A DNA stretch of 64,000 bases. It comes from Cyanobacteria bacterium UBA6984. Its GTDB lineage: Bacteria; Cyanobacteriota; Vampirovibrionia; Gastranaerophilales; Gastranaerophilaceae. The stretch spans positions 21,498 to 85,497 of the forward strand of contig DJYG01000037.1 of NCBI GenBank assembly GCA_002450015.1, given 5' to 3'. Positions 18,313 to 26,792 of the stretch are shown one piece after another; the stretch's first letter is position 1; the number at the start of each line of letters is the position of its first letter. The translations under genes were made by a program, and so were the position numbers. The notes under the pieces were generated by a model that saw nothing but the letters and a program-made list of their open reading frames with translations, was not told where the DNA came from and searched no databases.

Positions 18313-19302
18313 AAATATAAACAATAATGATGCGCAGCATAGCGCAGGTCCAAACGGAAGGTGAAAAATTTCTTCTTTTTCAGAAGAAATTTTCGTTTCT
18401 TCTGATTCATTCTTAAGCATTTCTTCGTTAAGTTCAACAAGATTTTTAGGTAATGTATCAAGAATTCTTTTGCAAAGAATTGCTCCAATTATTATTAATA
18501 ATATTGATACTGCAATATGCGGATATATACAATTACAACTTGCGCATATTGCAAATATTAAAAATTCAGCTAATGTTATATAATCTTTCTTTTTAATAAG
18601 TTTAACAAAATAAATAGGTAAAAATGTTAAAATTTGTATTCCGACTGCAACAGCCAAAATTATAAGAATATGTTTCCAGCCAAAGCATGCTCCAAGCGCA
18701 CCTGCAATAAAAATGTCACCGGGGCCGATAATCATAGTTTTTAATACCAAATATCCCAAACCAAAATATGCGCTTATAATAGCTGCACCTAGCAACAAAC
18801 CCAGTATTGATGCTATAAATGAAGTTTGAAATATCCAAACATTACCTTCATATAAATTGCCGAAATTAAAATAGTTATACAAGATACCAAAAAATGCCAA
18901 AATATAACTGTGCAAATTAAATGCGACATGTTCTTTTATATCTGTTGTAGAAATTATTATAAATAAAGAAATGAAAATAATGATAAAAATAGTGTTAAAT
19001 GTATAACCAAATTTTAAAAATGTCATTAAGTATAAATACCCTGTTAAAAATTCAACAATAGGATATTGAATAGAAATCTTTTCTTTGCAAAATGCGCATT
19101 TACCTCTTAAAAAAATATACGATAATAATGGTATGTTATGCCACCATTTTAAAGGTTTTTGACACTTTGGACATTTTGACGGAGGATTAACTATTGATTC
19201 GTTGCTCAAAGCTCTTAAAATAACTACATTTAAAAAACTTCCGATACTAATCCCTGTTATAAATACAAATATACTTACGACAACATCTAAATCAAAATTC
19301 AT
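18304..19302 (-). CDS. pilD: prepilin peptidase / N-methyltransferase
   Basis: Protein of 332 residues with the complete layout of PilD: an N-terminal methyltransferase part with two CxxC pairs (CPKCQKPL and CAFCKEK), then a polytopic membrane part with the catalytic aspartates in STTDIKEH and GPGDIFIAGALG. It cleaves and N-methylates type IV prepilins at the inner membrane; the pilin-like proteins at 16019 and 24535 are likely substrates. The C-terminal about 60 residues extend past the usual end. It starts 5 nt after the SigF-like stop codon, so both are in one operon. Confidence 0.94.
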   Translation of the reverse strand: MNFDLDVVVSIFVFITGISIGSFLNVVILRALSNESIVNPPSKCPKCQKPLKWWHNIPLLSYIFLRGKCAFCKEKISIQYPIVEFLTGYLYLMTFLKFGYTFNTIFIIIFISLFIIISTTDIKEHVAFNLHSYILAFFGILYNYFNFGNLYEGNVWIFQTSFIASILGLLLGAAIISAYFGLGYLVLKTMIIGPGDIFIAGALGACFGWKHILIILAVAVGIQILTFLPIYFVKLIKKKDYITLAEFLIFAICASCNCIYPHIAVSILLIIIGAILCKRILDTLPKNLVELNEEMLKNESEETKISSEKEEIFHLPFGPALCCASLLFIFLH

Positions 19303-19307
19303 AATGT

Positions 19308-20102
19308 TTAATCTCTTTCATACTGATTTTTTTCTGTAATAACGTTATAAATTTCAGCTAAAGCTCTTTTTAATCTTCTTGAAACTTGCATTTGGGAAAT
19401 ATTTAATCTTTCTGCAATTTCACGTTGATTTAAATCTTCATAATAACTGAGTTCAACCACTTCTTTAAGATTTTGCGGTAATTCTTTAATTGCATTTGAA
19501 AGCATAATTTTTTCTTCATAAGCATTCAAAAATTCTTGATAATCACCGGCAGGAATTTTGTCAGCCAGTGAAAAACAGTCTTCTTCACTATTAGAAAACG
19601 TTTGATCAAGTGAAATTGTACTTTTTCTTCTGTCAACTTCAATGACATCGTTAATTTTTTTTACAGGAAGTGACATAGCTTCTGCTATTTGTTCATTTGT
19701 CGGATTTTCAACACCATTTTCAGACAATTGTTTTATAACAGCATTAATTCTAAAAGCAAGTTCTTGAATTTCTCTTGGAGCTTTTATCATTGAAGCTTTA
19801 TCACGCAGATAATGTCTTATTTCACCAGTAATCAGGTAGCTTGCGTATGTTTTAAATTTGGTGCTTATTGAAGGGTCAAAAAATTCAATAGCTTTAATCA
19901 AGCCCAAAGAACCAACCTGAACTAAATCATCAACAGGGTCTGTTGCACGTCTTGCAAGTGAACATGCTATTTTTTTTACAAGCGGCATTGTTGCAATTAC
20001 AATCAAATTTTGTAATTGTTTTTTTTGTTTTTCATCGGTCGAATTTTTATACTCTATAAGCCAGTCATTTATTTGTATTGTGGCTTCATCCGAAATTGCC
20101 AT
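19308..20102 (-). CDS. group 3 sigma-70 factor (SigF/SigB-like)
   Basis: Protein of 264 residues with regions 2 (DDLVQVGSLGLIKAIEFFD, FKTYASYLITGEIRHYLRD), 3 (about 115-160) and 4 (LPQNLKEVVELSYYEDLNQREIA, QMQVSRRLKRAL). It lacks region 1, as in SigF/SigB/SigG. In cyanobacteria the SigF group controls type IV pili and motility (family knowledge). Here the gene forms an operon with the prepilin peptidase, 5 nt apart, which supports a pilus-related regulon. A GAGG site precedes the ATG and TATAAT lies further upstream. Confidence 0.92.
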   Translation of the reverse strand: MAISDEATIQINDWLIEYKNSTDEKQKKQLQNLIVIATMPLVKKIACSLARRATDPVDDLVQVGSLGLIKAIEFFDPSISTKFKTYASYLITGEIRHYLRDKASMIKAPREIQELAFRINAVIKQLSENGVENPTNEQIAEAMSLPVKKINDVIEVDRRKSTISLDQTFSNSEEDCFSLADKIPAGDYQEFLNAYEEKIMLSNAIKELPQNLKEVVELSYYEDLNQREIAERLNISQMQVSRRLKRALAEIYNVITEKNQYERD

Positions 20103-20294
20103 GCCAACCTCGATATATCTCTATAATATCTACAAAAATATTATAACATAAAAATCTTGTAACGAATTATTACAAATGTGTCATGAAAATACAAAATTTT
20201 AGCAACTTTTTTTTTGAGTGTACTTATAAAACATGTGTAGTGTTTATTAATTAGAAAATTATTGTTCACTTTATAAATTTAGAAAGGTATTCTA

Positions 20295-22856
20295 ATGAAA
20301 TTAGAAAAAATCCAAAATCTGCAAGTCGTATCAAGACCACAAATGCAAAAAACAGCAGCTGTTAGACCAAATTTAAGATACGAGGCAGATACTGCTACGT
20401 TTACTCGTAAAGCTGAAGACAAAGCTATTTCAGTAAAACGTGAAGGTAATGCATTGCATGTTGCATTTACAGGTAAATTGCAAAACCCAATGGAAACAAA
20501 AGCAACAGAAGAAGCTCCTGCAATCCAATTCAGAGTTCGCGGGGTATCAAAACACCAAGCAGGTACAGAAGGCGCAAGTGCAACTGCAGAAGATGATTCA
20601 GTGGTTCAATTAGCTCACAGCAATTGGAAAGAAGGCGACAGATTAAACTGCAAAGAAGTTAAAGGCAGACAAGGTAAAACATTAGCTTTAGTGCACCCTA
20701 AATTTGGTGAAGTTGGACAAGTTCCAAAAGAAATGGCAGAAGTTTTGATGCCTGTTATGAAGGGCAAAATGCAAGATTACAGATTTGAATTATCAAATGT
20801 AATTGCAGGTACTTCAAAAGGTGCTCCTACAATTGGTTTAAGAGCAACATTGAAATATGTTGGTAAAGATAAAAGAGAAGCTCAAAAGGCTACAGATGCA
20901 TTTAACGGTTTATTAAACTCTGATGATCCGAAAATTTCAAAAGCTGTAATGGTTTACCAACCTGAAAAATCACCTCAACAAGTTTTAGAAAGAATTTTTG
21001 ACGTTGAAGGTAAAGAAAATGGCTTAGGCAGAGTTAAAGAAATTAAAGATGCTATTACAAACATTTCTAACGAAATTAACAATCCTGAAAATAAAAGAAT
21101 TTTGATTTTAGGTCACTGCAAACCTGACGGTGATACATTAGGTTCAGTTATCGCAATGAAAACTGCAATTCAAGCAGCATATCCTGATAGAGAAATTGAT
21201 TGTGCAGTAGATGATAAAATTCCTGGATTATTCCGTGACAAAATGCCTGGTATTGAAGCTGTAAAACGTCCTTATAATCCGGAAAAAATAGAAACATTAC
21301 AAAAGAATTTGGAAGTATTAAAATCAATTAATACTCCAACATCAAAAGAACAACAAAAAGTTCTTGAAAGAGATTTAGCAGAATTAACAAATCCAGAAAA
21401 CTTGTTTGATGCAAATCCTTTACAAGGAAAAGAAAAGAAACAATATGACCTTGTAATGACAATGGATATTCCTACACCAACAAGATTCTCAGGTGCATTC
21501 AAAGATTATATCGAAGGAAGTAAAAAACAAATTTATATCGACCACCACCCTCACAGAATTACTGAATGGCAAAATGCTCAAGGTGAAACAGGTTTAGATA
21601 TGAACAAAATCCACAAAAACGGTTTAGCTCTTGTATGTGATGCTGTTCCTGCTGCGACTCAATTGGTTACAATCGTAGCTGAAAAAGCAGGTTTATTAGG
21701 TAAAATGTTTGAAAAAGGCGGCGAAGCTGCTAAGAACTTTGTTGCAAGTGTAATTACAGGTACTTCAACAGATACAGGTTCATTCACAAGAACAGCAAAC
21801 TTGTTGCCTCACCACTCAGCATTGCCAGTTCAACAAAGACCAAACTTCTTCCCAGAAGGTATGTCAACATGGTTAACAAATAAATTGGCTGAAACTGACA
21901 GCTCAGTTGATAAAAAATGGTTACGTGAAAACATCGCTTATGATGTACCTGATAAAGCATTAAGCTCAAACAGCGTTGATGGTAAAATGTCACCTCGTGA
22001 TAAAATGTTAACTTACGCTTTAGATGGCAGAAAAATGTCACCTGAATTAGGTTTAGGTATCATCGAAGTTGATTATGACCAAATGTATGATGTATTTAAT
22101 TCTTCACTACAACAAGATCCTGATATTACATTATTAGATGTTCAAAATGGTTTCAAATATTCAGAAGCTTTAGGCGCATTAAAATCTGACCCATCAGAAA
22201 CATCTCAAAAATTAGCTCCTGGTCAAAAGGCAAGCACTTTGACTGAAAGAGCAACTGAAACTTATACAGGACCTTATGATGCTGATAGAATTGCAATCTT
22301 AGTTATCCAAGATAAGAAAGAAAACTTCATTACAGAAAACTCTGATGTTGCAAAACAAAACGGTTTGAGATTATCTTTCAGATCATCAGCAATGAGCAAC
22401 CACGCAGAATTGTTAGCTAACTTATTTGGTGGCGGTGGTCACGGTGGTGCATCAGGCGGTAGAGTTGATTTACCTGGTGTAACTGTTGATACTCCATTAG
22501 TAATCAAAGTTAACGGTAAAGTAGTTGATGATACAGCTTCTGTATATGCTGATTTAACTAAAAACTACGAAATAATGAAAGATAACAATATTCCTGCTGA
22601 AAAACGTGCTGGTATGTGCAAAAAAATTGAAATTGCATTAGCTGGTGAAGGTGAAAAAGGCAGAACAACATCTGAAATTATCACAGACGTAGTTAAAGAA
22701 ATTAGAAAAAACCAACCTGCAACTAACTCAACAAAAGAATCAGGTAAAGGTAACAAAACTCAAGGTCATCACGAAAACCACCAACAAACAGGTAAAGCCG
22801 GTGGTAAACACAAACCTCACAAAGGCGGAAAAAGACACTTTGAAGTAGCAGCATAG
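20295..22856 (+). CDS. large DHH-family phosphoesterase with long N-terminal extension
   Basis: Protein of 853 residues. The catalytic part starts near residue 270 with [13 protein letters not shown] (DHH motif I), continues with IDHHPH (about 415-419), [11 protein letters not shown] and the C-terminal DHHA1 signature [12 protein letters not shown] (about 711-722). Relatives such as NrnA/GdpP (320-660 residues) hydrolyse nanoRNA or cyclic dinucleotides with manganese. The first 270 residues are unusual; [19 protein letters not shown] inside them resembles the core of HIRAN-like domains (weak). The last 50 residues are His/Lys/Gly-rich and probably disordered. Codons favour AAC, TTC and CAC more than neighbours, suggesting high expression. 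An AAAGG site precedes the ATG and a strong terminator follows. Confidence 0.8.
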   Translation: MKLEKIQNLQVVSRPQMQKTAAVRPNLRYEADTATFTRKAEDKAISVKREGNALHVAFTGKLQNPMETKATEEAPAIQFRVRGVSKHQAGTEGASATAEDDSVVQLAHSNWKEGDRLNCKEVKGRQGKTLALVHPKFGEVGQVPKEMAEVLMPVMKGKMQDYRFELSNVIAGTSKGAPTIGLRATLKYVGKDKREAQKATDAFNGLLNSDDPKISKAVMVYQPEKSPQQVLERIFDVEGKENGLGRVKEIKDAITNISNEINNPENKRILILGHCKPDGDTLGSVIAMKTAIQAAYPDREIDCAVDDKIPGLFRDKMPGIEAVKRPYNPEKIETLQKNLEVLKSINTPTSKEQQKVLERDLAELTNPENLFDANPLQGKEKKQYDLVMTMDIPTPTRFSGAFKDYIEGSKKQIYIDHHPHRITEWQNAQGETGLDMNKIHKNGLALVCDAVPAATQLVTIVAEKAGLLGKMFEKGGEAAKNFVASVITGTSTDTGSFTRTANLLPHHSALPVQQRPNFFPEGMSTWLTNKLAETDSSVDKKWLRENIAYDVPDKALSSNSVDGKMSPRDKMLTYALDGRKMSPELGLGIIEVDYDQMYDVFNSSLQQDPDITLLDVQNGFKYSEALGALKSDPSETSQKLAPGQKASTLTERATETYTGPYDADRIAILVIQDKKENFITENSDVAKQNGLRLSFRSSAMSNHAELLANLFGGGGHGGASGGRVDLPGVTVDTPLVIKVNGKVVDDTASVYADLTKNYEIMKDNNIPAEKRAGMCKKIEIALAGEGEKGRTTSEIITDVVKEIRKNQPATNSTKESGKGNKTQGHHENHQQTGKAGGKHKPHKGGKRHFEVAA

Positions 22857-22896
22857 TTTCAGAGAAGCAAATAAGGAAAATAAAGTGAACATATAA

Positions 22897-22929
22897 ATAC
22901 CGATAACTTTAGTTATCGGTATTTTTTTA
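22897..22929 (+). terminator. terminator of DHH gene
   Basis: ATACCGATAACT and AGTTATCGGTAT form a perfect 12-bp inverted repeat with a 2-nt centre, followed by seven T. It separates the DHH gene from trpR. Confidence 0.85.
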
Positions 22930-22949
22930 TCGGATGATAATTAATTATT

Positions 22950-22991
22950 TCTAATTGTCTAATTGACAAGGAAGCTTTTTGGGTTTATAAT
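22950..22991 (+). promoter_or_regulatory. trpR-trpB promoter with candidate TrpR operator
   Basis: TTGACA (22963-22968), a 17-bp spacer and TATAAT (22986-22991) make a consensus promoter. Overlapping the -35 box is an inverted repeat TTGTC-N5-GACAA (22955-22969) and two adjacent copies of TCTAATTG (22950-22957 and 22958-22965). The ATG begins 7 nt after the -10 box, so the predicted transcript has no leader. Autoregulation by TrpR is the natural inference; the sequence does not match the E. coli trp operator exactly. Confidence 0.75.
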
Positions 22992-22997
22992 GTTTCT

Positions 22998-23285
22998 ATG
23001 AATAGAAACAAACAGAGCGTAAATACTGAAATAGAAGATATATCTGCTGTAATTAGAATGTTGGATAGTGAAGAAAATATTTGTAATTTTTTATTAGAAA
23101 TATTAACCGAGGCTGAAGTTGAAACTTTGTCAAAACGATGGCGTATTATAAAACTGTTGGCTATGGGTAAAACACAGCGTGAAATAGCTCAAGATTTGAA
23201 AGTTAGTTTATGCAAAGTTACTCGTGGTTCTAAAATTTTAAAAAATAAAAAATCAATAGTTACAAAGTTTTTGATAAAGGAGTAA
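22998..23285 (+). CDS. trpR: TrpR/YerC-family repressor
   Basis: Protein of 95 residues with the all-helical TrpR pattern: [47 protein letters not shown], shared by TrpR and the YerC/YecD group. In enterobacteria TrpR binds tryptophan and shuts off trp genes. The gene sits 4 nt upstream of trpB, which supports tryptophan-responsive control rather than a general YerC role. It has a consensus promoter only 6 nt upstream of the ATG and no Shine-Dalgarno sequence, so translation probably begins on a leaderless mRNA. The family is secure; the ligand is inferred. Confidence 0.88.
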   Translation: MNRNKQSVNTEIEDISAVIRMLDSEENICNFLLEILTEAEVETLSKRWRIIKLLAMGKTQREIAQDLKVSLCKVTRGSKILKNKKSIVTKFLIKE

Positions 23286-23289
23286 TAAA

Positions 23290-24489
23290 ATGTCTAAAAA
23301 TATATTAAAAATTGAAAAATTGCCGAATGAGCAAGGTTATTTTGGTAGTTTTGGAGGAAACTATTTGCCAGAAGGTTTAAAAAAAGAATTTAAAAAAATA
23401 GCAGAGGAATTTTTAAAGGCAAAAGATGATAATGATTTTAATAACGAATTAAATTATTTATTAAAATATTATGCAGGTCGTCCAAGTCCTGTATATTTTG
23501 CAAGAAATTTATCAAAAAAATATGGAGCAGAAATTTATATAAAAAGAGAAGATTTGAACCATACAGGTGCTCATAAAATTAACCATTCTTTGGGTGAGGC
23601 TCTTTTAGCAAAGCGAATGGGTAAGAAAAAATTAATTGCAGAAACAGGTGCAGGACAACATGGAGTTGCTACCGCCACAGCAGCTGCGATTATGGGACTT
23701 GAATGTGATATTTATATGGGTGCAGTCGATGTTGCAAAGGAAAAACCAAATGTTGACAGAATGAAAATTTTAGGTGCAAATATAATATCCGTTGAAAGTG
23801 GAACAAAAACTTTAAAAGAAGCTGTTGATGAAGCTATTATTGCATATTCTAAAGAGTATGAAACCGCTATGTATGCGATAGGTTCAGCTGTTGGACCACA
23901 TCCGTTTCCTATGATTATTGAACATTTTCAATCTGTAATAGGTCGTGAAGCAAGAGAACAATTTTTAGAGCAAGCAGAAACATTGCCAAATCATGTTGTC
24001 GCTTGTGTTGGTGGAGGGTCAAATGCAATAGGTATTTTTAGCGGATTTTTAAATGATGATTGCGTAAATCTTTATGGGGTCGAACCTTTAGGAAAGGGTG
24101 TTAAATTAGGTGAAAATGCTGCAAGTATTACTTATGGTAAAGAAGGTATTTTGCACGGATTTAAATGCCTATTATTGCAAGATGAAAATGGAAATCCTGC
24201 TAATGCATATTCTGTTGCAAGCGGACTTGATTACCCCGGAGTTGGTCCAAAGCATTGTTATTTAAACGAAATTGGACGTGTGAAATATGATGTAATAAAT
24301 GATAATGAAGCAATTGACGCATTTTATGAGTTATCTCGTCTTGAAGGAATAATTCCTGCGTTAGAAAGTTCTCATGCTGTTGCTTATGCTCTTAAACTTG
24401 CAAAAGAAAAACAAGGTGAAAAAATTCTTGTAAATCTTTCAGGTCGTGGAGATAAGGATATAGAATTTGTTATGTCTATAAAAAAATAG
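23290..24489 (+). CDS. trpB: tryptophan synthase beta chain
   Basis: Protein of 399 residues, the normal TrpB1 length. It has [11 protein letters not shown] at the N-terminus, the pyridoxal-phosphate lysine in [28 protein letters not shown], the phosphate-binding GGGSNAIG loop and a C-terminal LSGRGDKD. It condenses indole with serine to give tryptophan. There is no trpA or other trp gene next to it; only trpR precedes it. A lone trpB under TrpR could serve indole salvage, but trpA may be elsewhere in the genome. A GGAG site overlaps the end of trpR. Confidence 0.96.
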   Translation: MSKNILKIEKLPNEQGYFGSFGGNYLPEGLKKEFKKIAEEFLKAKDDNDFNNELNYLLKYYAGRPSPVYFARNLSKKYGAEIYIKREDLNHTGAHKINHSLGEALLAKRMGKKKLIAETGAGQHGVATATAAAIMGLECDIYMGAVDVAKEKPNVDRMKILGANIISVESGTKTLKEAVDEAIIAYSKEYETAMYAIGSAVGPHPFPMIIEHFQSVIGREAREQFLEQAETLPNHVVACVGGGSNAIGIFSGFLNDDCVNLYGVEPLGKGVKLGENAASITYGKEGILHGFKCLLLQDENGNPANAYSVASGLDYPGVGPKHCYLNEIGRVKYDVINDNEAIDAFYELSRLEGIIPALESSHAVAYALKLAKEKQGEKILVNLSGRGDKDIEFVMSIKK

Positions 24490-24502
24490 GATATAAATAA
24501 AT

Positions 24503-24536
24503 AAAAAATGACTCTGTTAAAACAGAGTCATTTTTT
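24503..24536. terminator. bidirectional terminator between trpB and pilin
   Basis: TGACTCTGTT and AACAGAGTCA form a 10-bp stem flanked by A6 on the left and T6 on the right, so it can stop transcription from both sides. It touches the stop of the convergent pilin gene. Confidence 0.88.
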
Positions 24537-25254
24537 ATTTACAGGTGGTATTAGTTGTCCAATTTAAAATAGTAGTTCCATTAGGACATTTTCCACTATT
24601 ATCAATTTTTAAATAATCCATGTTATTGTTGTATATAACCCAAATGGTACATACTGAAGCACTTGTAGTAACTCTACAGATATGAGGTGCAATACGTACA
24701 TTATCATCAGGAAAAACACCAGTAGAATTTGCAGAAAAGAAAAATACATCATAACCATGTGTAAATTTACCTTTTGAAGGTCCATCTATATCAACAGCAA
24801 AGATTATTGTGTTATTGATTTTTGCATTTTTTCCATCAACTATAAATGATGTACCATCTGCCAATATATATGTGTACATATTACTCTTTGCAAGTTTCCC
24901 AGAAGTGCCGCCAACAATTGTTTTCATATCAGCATTAGTTACACATCCTGCAGTTGTATTATTTGCACATGATTTTGAAATTTTCATAAATTCAGTTATT
25001 CTTTCTCCTGCTCTTTTTGAGTACATGAGTTCATTTGTATCAGAATTAAACCATTCTTGCATAGGTCCGTAAACTGCTATTGCACGTCCGTACGCATCTT
25101 CTATATTTGAATATATTTTCTTAACTTTAGCAACTTTTTCTTTTTCACCAGTACTGCTGTTTAAGTTTGGTAATGTTAATGCTGCAACAACGCCGATTAT
25201 GCCCATTACGATTAGTGTTTCTGCCAGTGTAAATGCTAATTCTCTTTTTATCAT
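24535..25254 (-). CDS. type IV pilin-like / type II pseudopilin protein
   Basis: Protein of 239 residues with leader MIKRELA/FTLAETLIVMGIIG. From the cleavage site to about residue 45 it is nearly identical to the pilin at 16019 (shared VVAALTLPNLNSSTGEKEK), while the body differs. The tail NNNMDYLKIDNSGKCPNG with final CK repeats the family end. Ala again precedes the cleavage site. Strong conservation of the helix with diverging heads is typical of filament subunits with exposed variable domains. An AAGGAG site precedes the ATG. An Xre gene diverges from it, as with the first copy. Confidence 0.88.
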   Translation of the reverse strand: MIKRELAFTLAETLIVMGIIGVVAALTLPNLNSSTGEKEKVAKVKKIYSNIEDAYGRAIAVYGPMQEWFNSDTNELMYSKRAGERITEFMKISKSCANNTTAGCVTNADMKTIVGGTSGKLAKSNMYTYILADGTSFIVDGKNAKINNTIIFAVDIDGPSKGKFTHGYDVFFFSANSTGVFPDDNVRIAPHICRVTTSASVCTIWVIYNNNMDYLKIDNSGKCPNGTTILNWTTNTTCK

Positions 25255-25300
25255 TGGATACTCCTTCAGGACATGTTTGTGTATTTATTCCTTAGTATAA

Positions 25301-25367
25301 GACATCAATGTCCTATTGTCAATAATAAATTAGATATTTGTGTTGTTTATAACTGGACAAAGATGTC
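25301..25367. promoter_or_regulatory. paired inverted repeats between pilin and Xre genes
   Basis: GACATCAATGTC (25301-25312) is a 12-bp inverted repeat with 5-bp arms, and GACAAAGATGTC (25356-25367) is a second copy with 4-bp arms; their centres are 55 bp apart. A half-match, GGACATG, lies at 25269. They flank the likely promoters of the two divergent genes and are candidate binding sites of the adjacent Xre protein. Confidence 0.5.
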
Positions 25368-25398
25368 TTATTATTTTACTGAAGGAGAATGTTGTTTA

Positions 25399-25746
25399 AT
25401 GCTGTTAGAAACTGATAAAAGTGTTATTGGCAAAAAGATAAGACAATTTCGTAAGCTTAAAAATTTAACCCAATTTGAACTTGCTGAAAAAGTCGGATTA
25501 AATGAAAAACAAATTTCTCGTATTGAAATGGGCTTAAACTATCCTACATATACTACTTTTGTTAAGTTAATAGATGTGTTAGACATTGATGTCGCAAATT
25601 TTATTGTTGATGAAAGTACAGAAATAAGTATGTATGAAAATAAAATTAATAATTTTGTAAAAGTTAGTAATGAAGCAGAATTAAAGATGTATTATGAGGT
25701 TATGCAATCTATAAAAAATAATCTTAATAGTTTACACTCTATGTAG
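25399..25746 (+). CDS. Xre-type helix-turn-helix regulator
   Basis: Protein of 115 residues from the ATG at 25399, chosen because GAAGGAG lies upstream (11-nt spacing); the frame stays open further upstream, but that would run through the divergent promoter region. The HTH_3 domain covers about residues 10-65 (IGKKIRQFRKLKNLTQFELAEKVG, NEKQISRIEMG), followed by a 45-residue C-terminal helical part not present in the 70-residue Xre at 16832. It diverges from a pilin gene and probably regulates it and itself. A GACATTGATGTC sequence inside the gene (25582-25593) is the reverse complement of the operator at 25301. Confidence 0.85.
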   Translation: MLLETDKSVIGKKIRQFRKLKNLTQFELAEKVGLNEKQISRIEMGLNYPTYTTFVKLIDVLDIDVANFIVDESTEISMYENKINNFVKVSNEAELKMYYEVMQSIKNNLNSLHSM

Positions 25747-25784
25747 TAGGATAAAAATAAACCTCATTTTTTTGATGTATTTTC

Positions 25785-25810
25785 AAAAGCCATGCAAGAC
25801 ATGGCTTTTT
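25785..25810 (+). terminator. terminator of Xre gene
   Basis: AAAAGCCATG and CATGGCTTTT form a 10-bp stem with a 5-nt loop and a following T run. Confidence 0.8.
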
Positions 25811-25969
25811 AGCTTTTATAAATCTTTTGGTCTATATCTTTTTATACACCCAAAAATACTGATTTTTAAATCTTTTTGATGATGTAAGCTCCTCCAAAAA
25901 GATGTAGTATAAACAGTGTAGAAAACAAAAAGAATTTATAGGGACATAAAAAAAGATTTGGGGGAACAA

Positions 25970-26692
25970 ATGAGACAATTCAAAAAACAAGCAAGAGTTA
26001 TGTTAATTGACGACAATTATAGTCACCTTGCAGGTGTAAAAGAACTATTAAGTTTAGAAAGTTCTTTTGACATTGTTGCAGCTACAACAAGTGCAAACCA
26101 AGGTATAAGTTTAGTTAAAAAGCATAAACCTGATGTTGTTTTAATGGATATGAATATGCCTGAAATGAATGGACTACAAGCTATTCAAGAAATTGAAGAA
26201 TTAGGCTTAGAAACAAAAGTTTTGGCATTAAGTGCTTATGATGATGCTGATTTAATTTTTAGAGCAATGAAATTAGGTGCAAAGGGATATGTGTTAAAAA
26301 CAATGGCAGCTCCTCAATTAATAGGTGCAATTGAAGAAGTAGCTAACGGTAAAGTTTATATGCCTCCAATTTTAACTGCTCGTTTCTTCGATTATTTCCA
26401 AAAATCTTTCAAAGAAGAAAAAATTGCTCAACAAAAAGCACAAGATTCAAATTATTTATCAGATTTAACTCCAAGAGAAGAAGAAGTTTTAGACTTATTA
26501 ACTCAAGGTATTACATACAAAGGTGTTGCTCAACAATTGTTTATTTCAGAAACAACTGTAAAAACTCACGTGAACAATATTTTCCAAAAATTGCAAGTAA
26601 GCGACAGAACACAAGCTGTTTTATATGCAATTAATCATGGTTTTACAAGCAAACGCCAAGCCAGAATGGGAAGTGCAGCAGCTGTTGTATAA
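25970..26692 (+). CDS. LuxR/NarL-type response regulator
   Basis: Protein of 240 residues from the ATG at 25970, which has TTGGGGGAA 5 nt upstream. The receiver domain (about 8-125) has VMLIDDNYSH, the phospho-Asp in VVLMDMNMPEMNG (about residue 60) and VLKTMAA with its Lys. The C-terminal LuxR helix-turn-helix (about 168-232) reads LTPREEEVLDLLTQG and SETTVKTHVNNIFQKL. It is a DNA-binding transcription factor switched by phosphorylation. A histidine kinase gene lies about 100 bp downstream and flagellar rod genes follow, so this pair probably controls flagellar or surface genes. Confidence 0.93.
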   Translation: MRQFKKQARVMLIDDNYSHLAGVKELLSLESSFDIVAATTSANQGISLVKKHKPDVVLMDMNMPEMNGLQAIQEIEELGLETKVLALSAYDDADLIFRAMKLGAKGYVLKTMAAPQLIGAIEEVANGKVYMPPILTARFFDYFQKSFKEEKIAQQKAQDSNYLSDLTPREEEVLDLLTQGITYKGVAQQLFISETTVKTHVNNIFQKLQVSDRTQAVLYAINHGFTSKRQARMGSAAAVV

Positions 26693-26725
26693 CAAGATTA
26701 TAACTCCTTTCAAATTTATGAACAA

Positions 26726-26766
26726 GGTTAATCGTGTTATACAAAAATATGTGTAACACGATAACC
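26726..26766. other. imperfect inverted repeat between regulator and kinase genes
   Basis: GGTTAATCGTGTTA (26726-26739) pairs with TAACACGATAACC (26754-26766) with one bulged base and a 14-nt loop. No T run follows, so it is either an operator or an mRNA structure between the two genes rather than a terminator. Confidence 0.45.
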
Positions 26767-26792
26767 ATTACTTTAGAAGATGTGTGTGGAAT

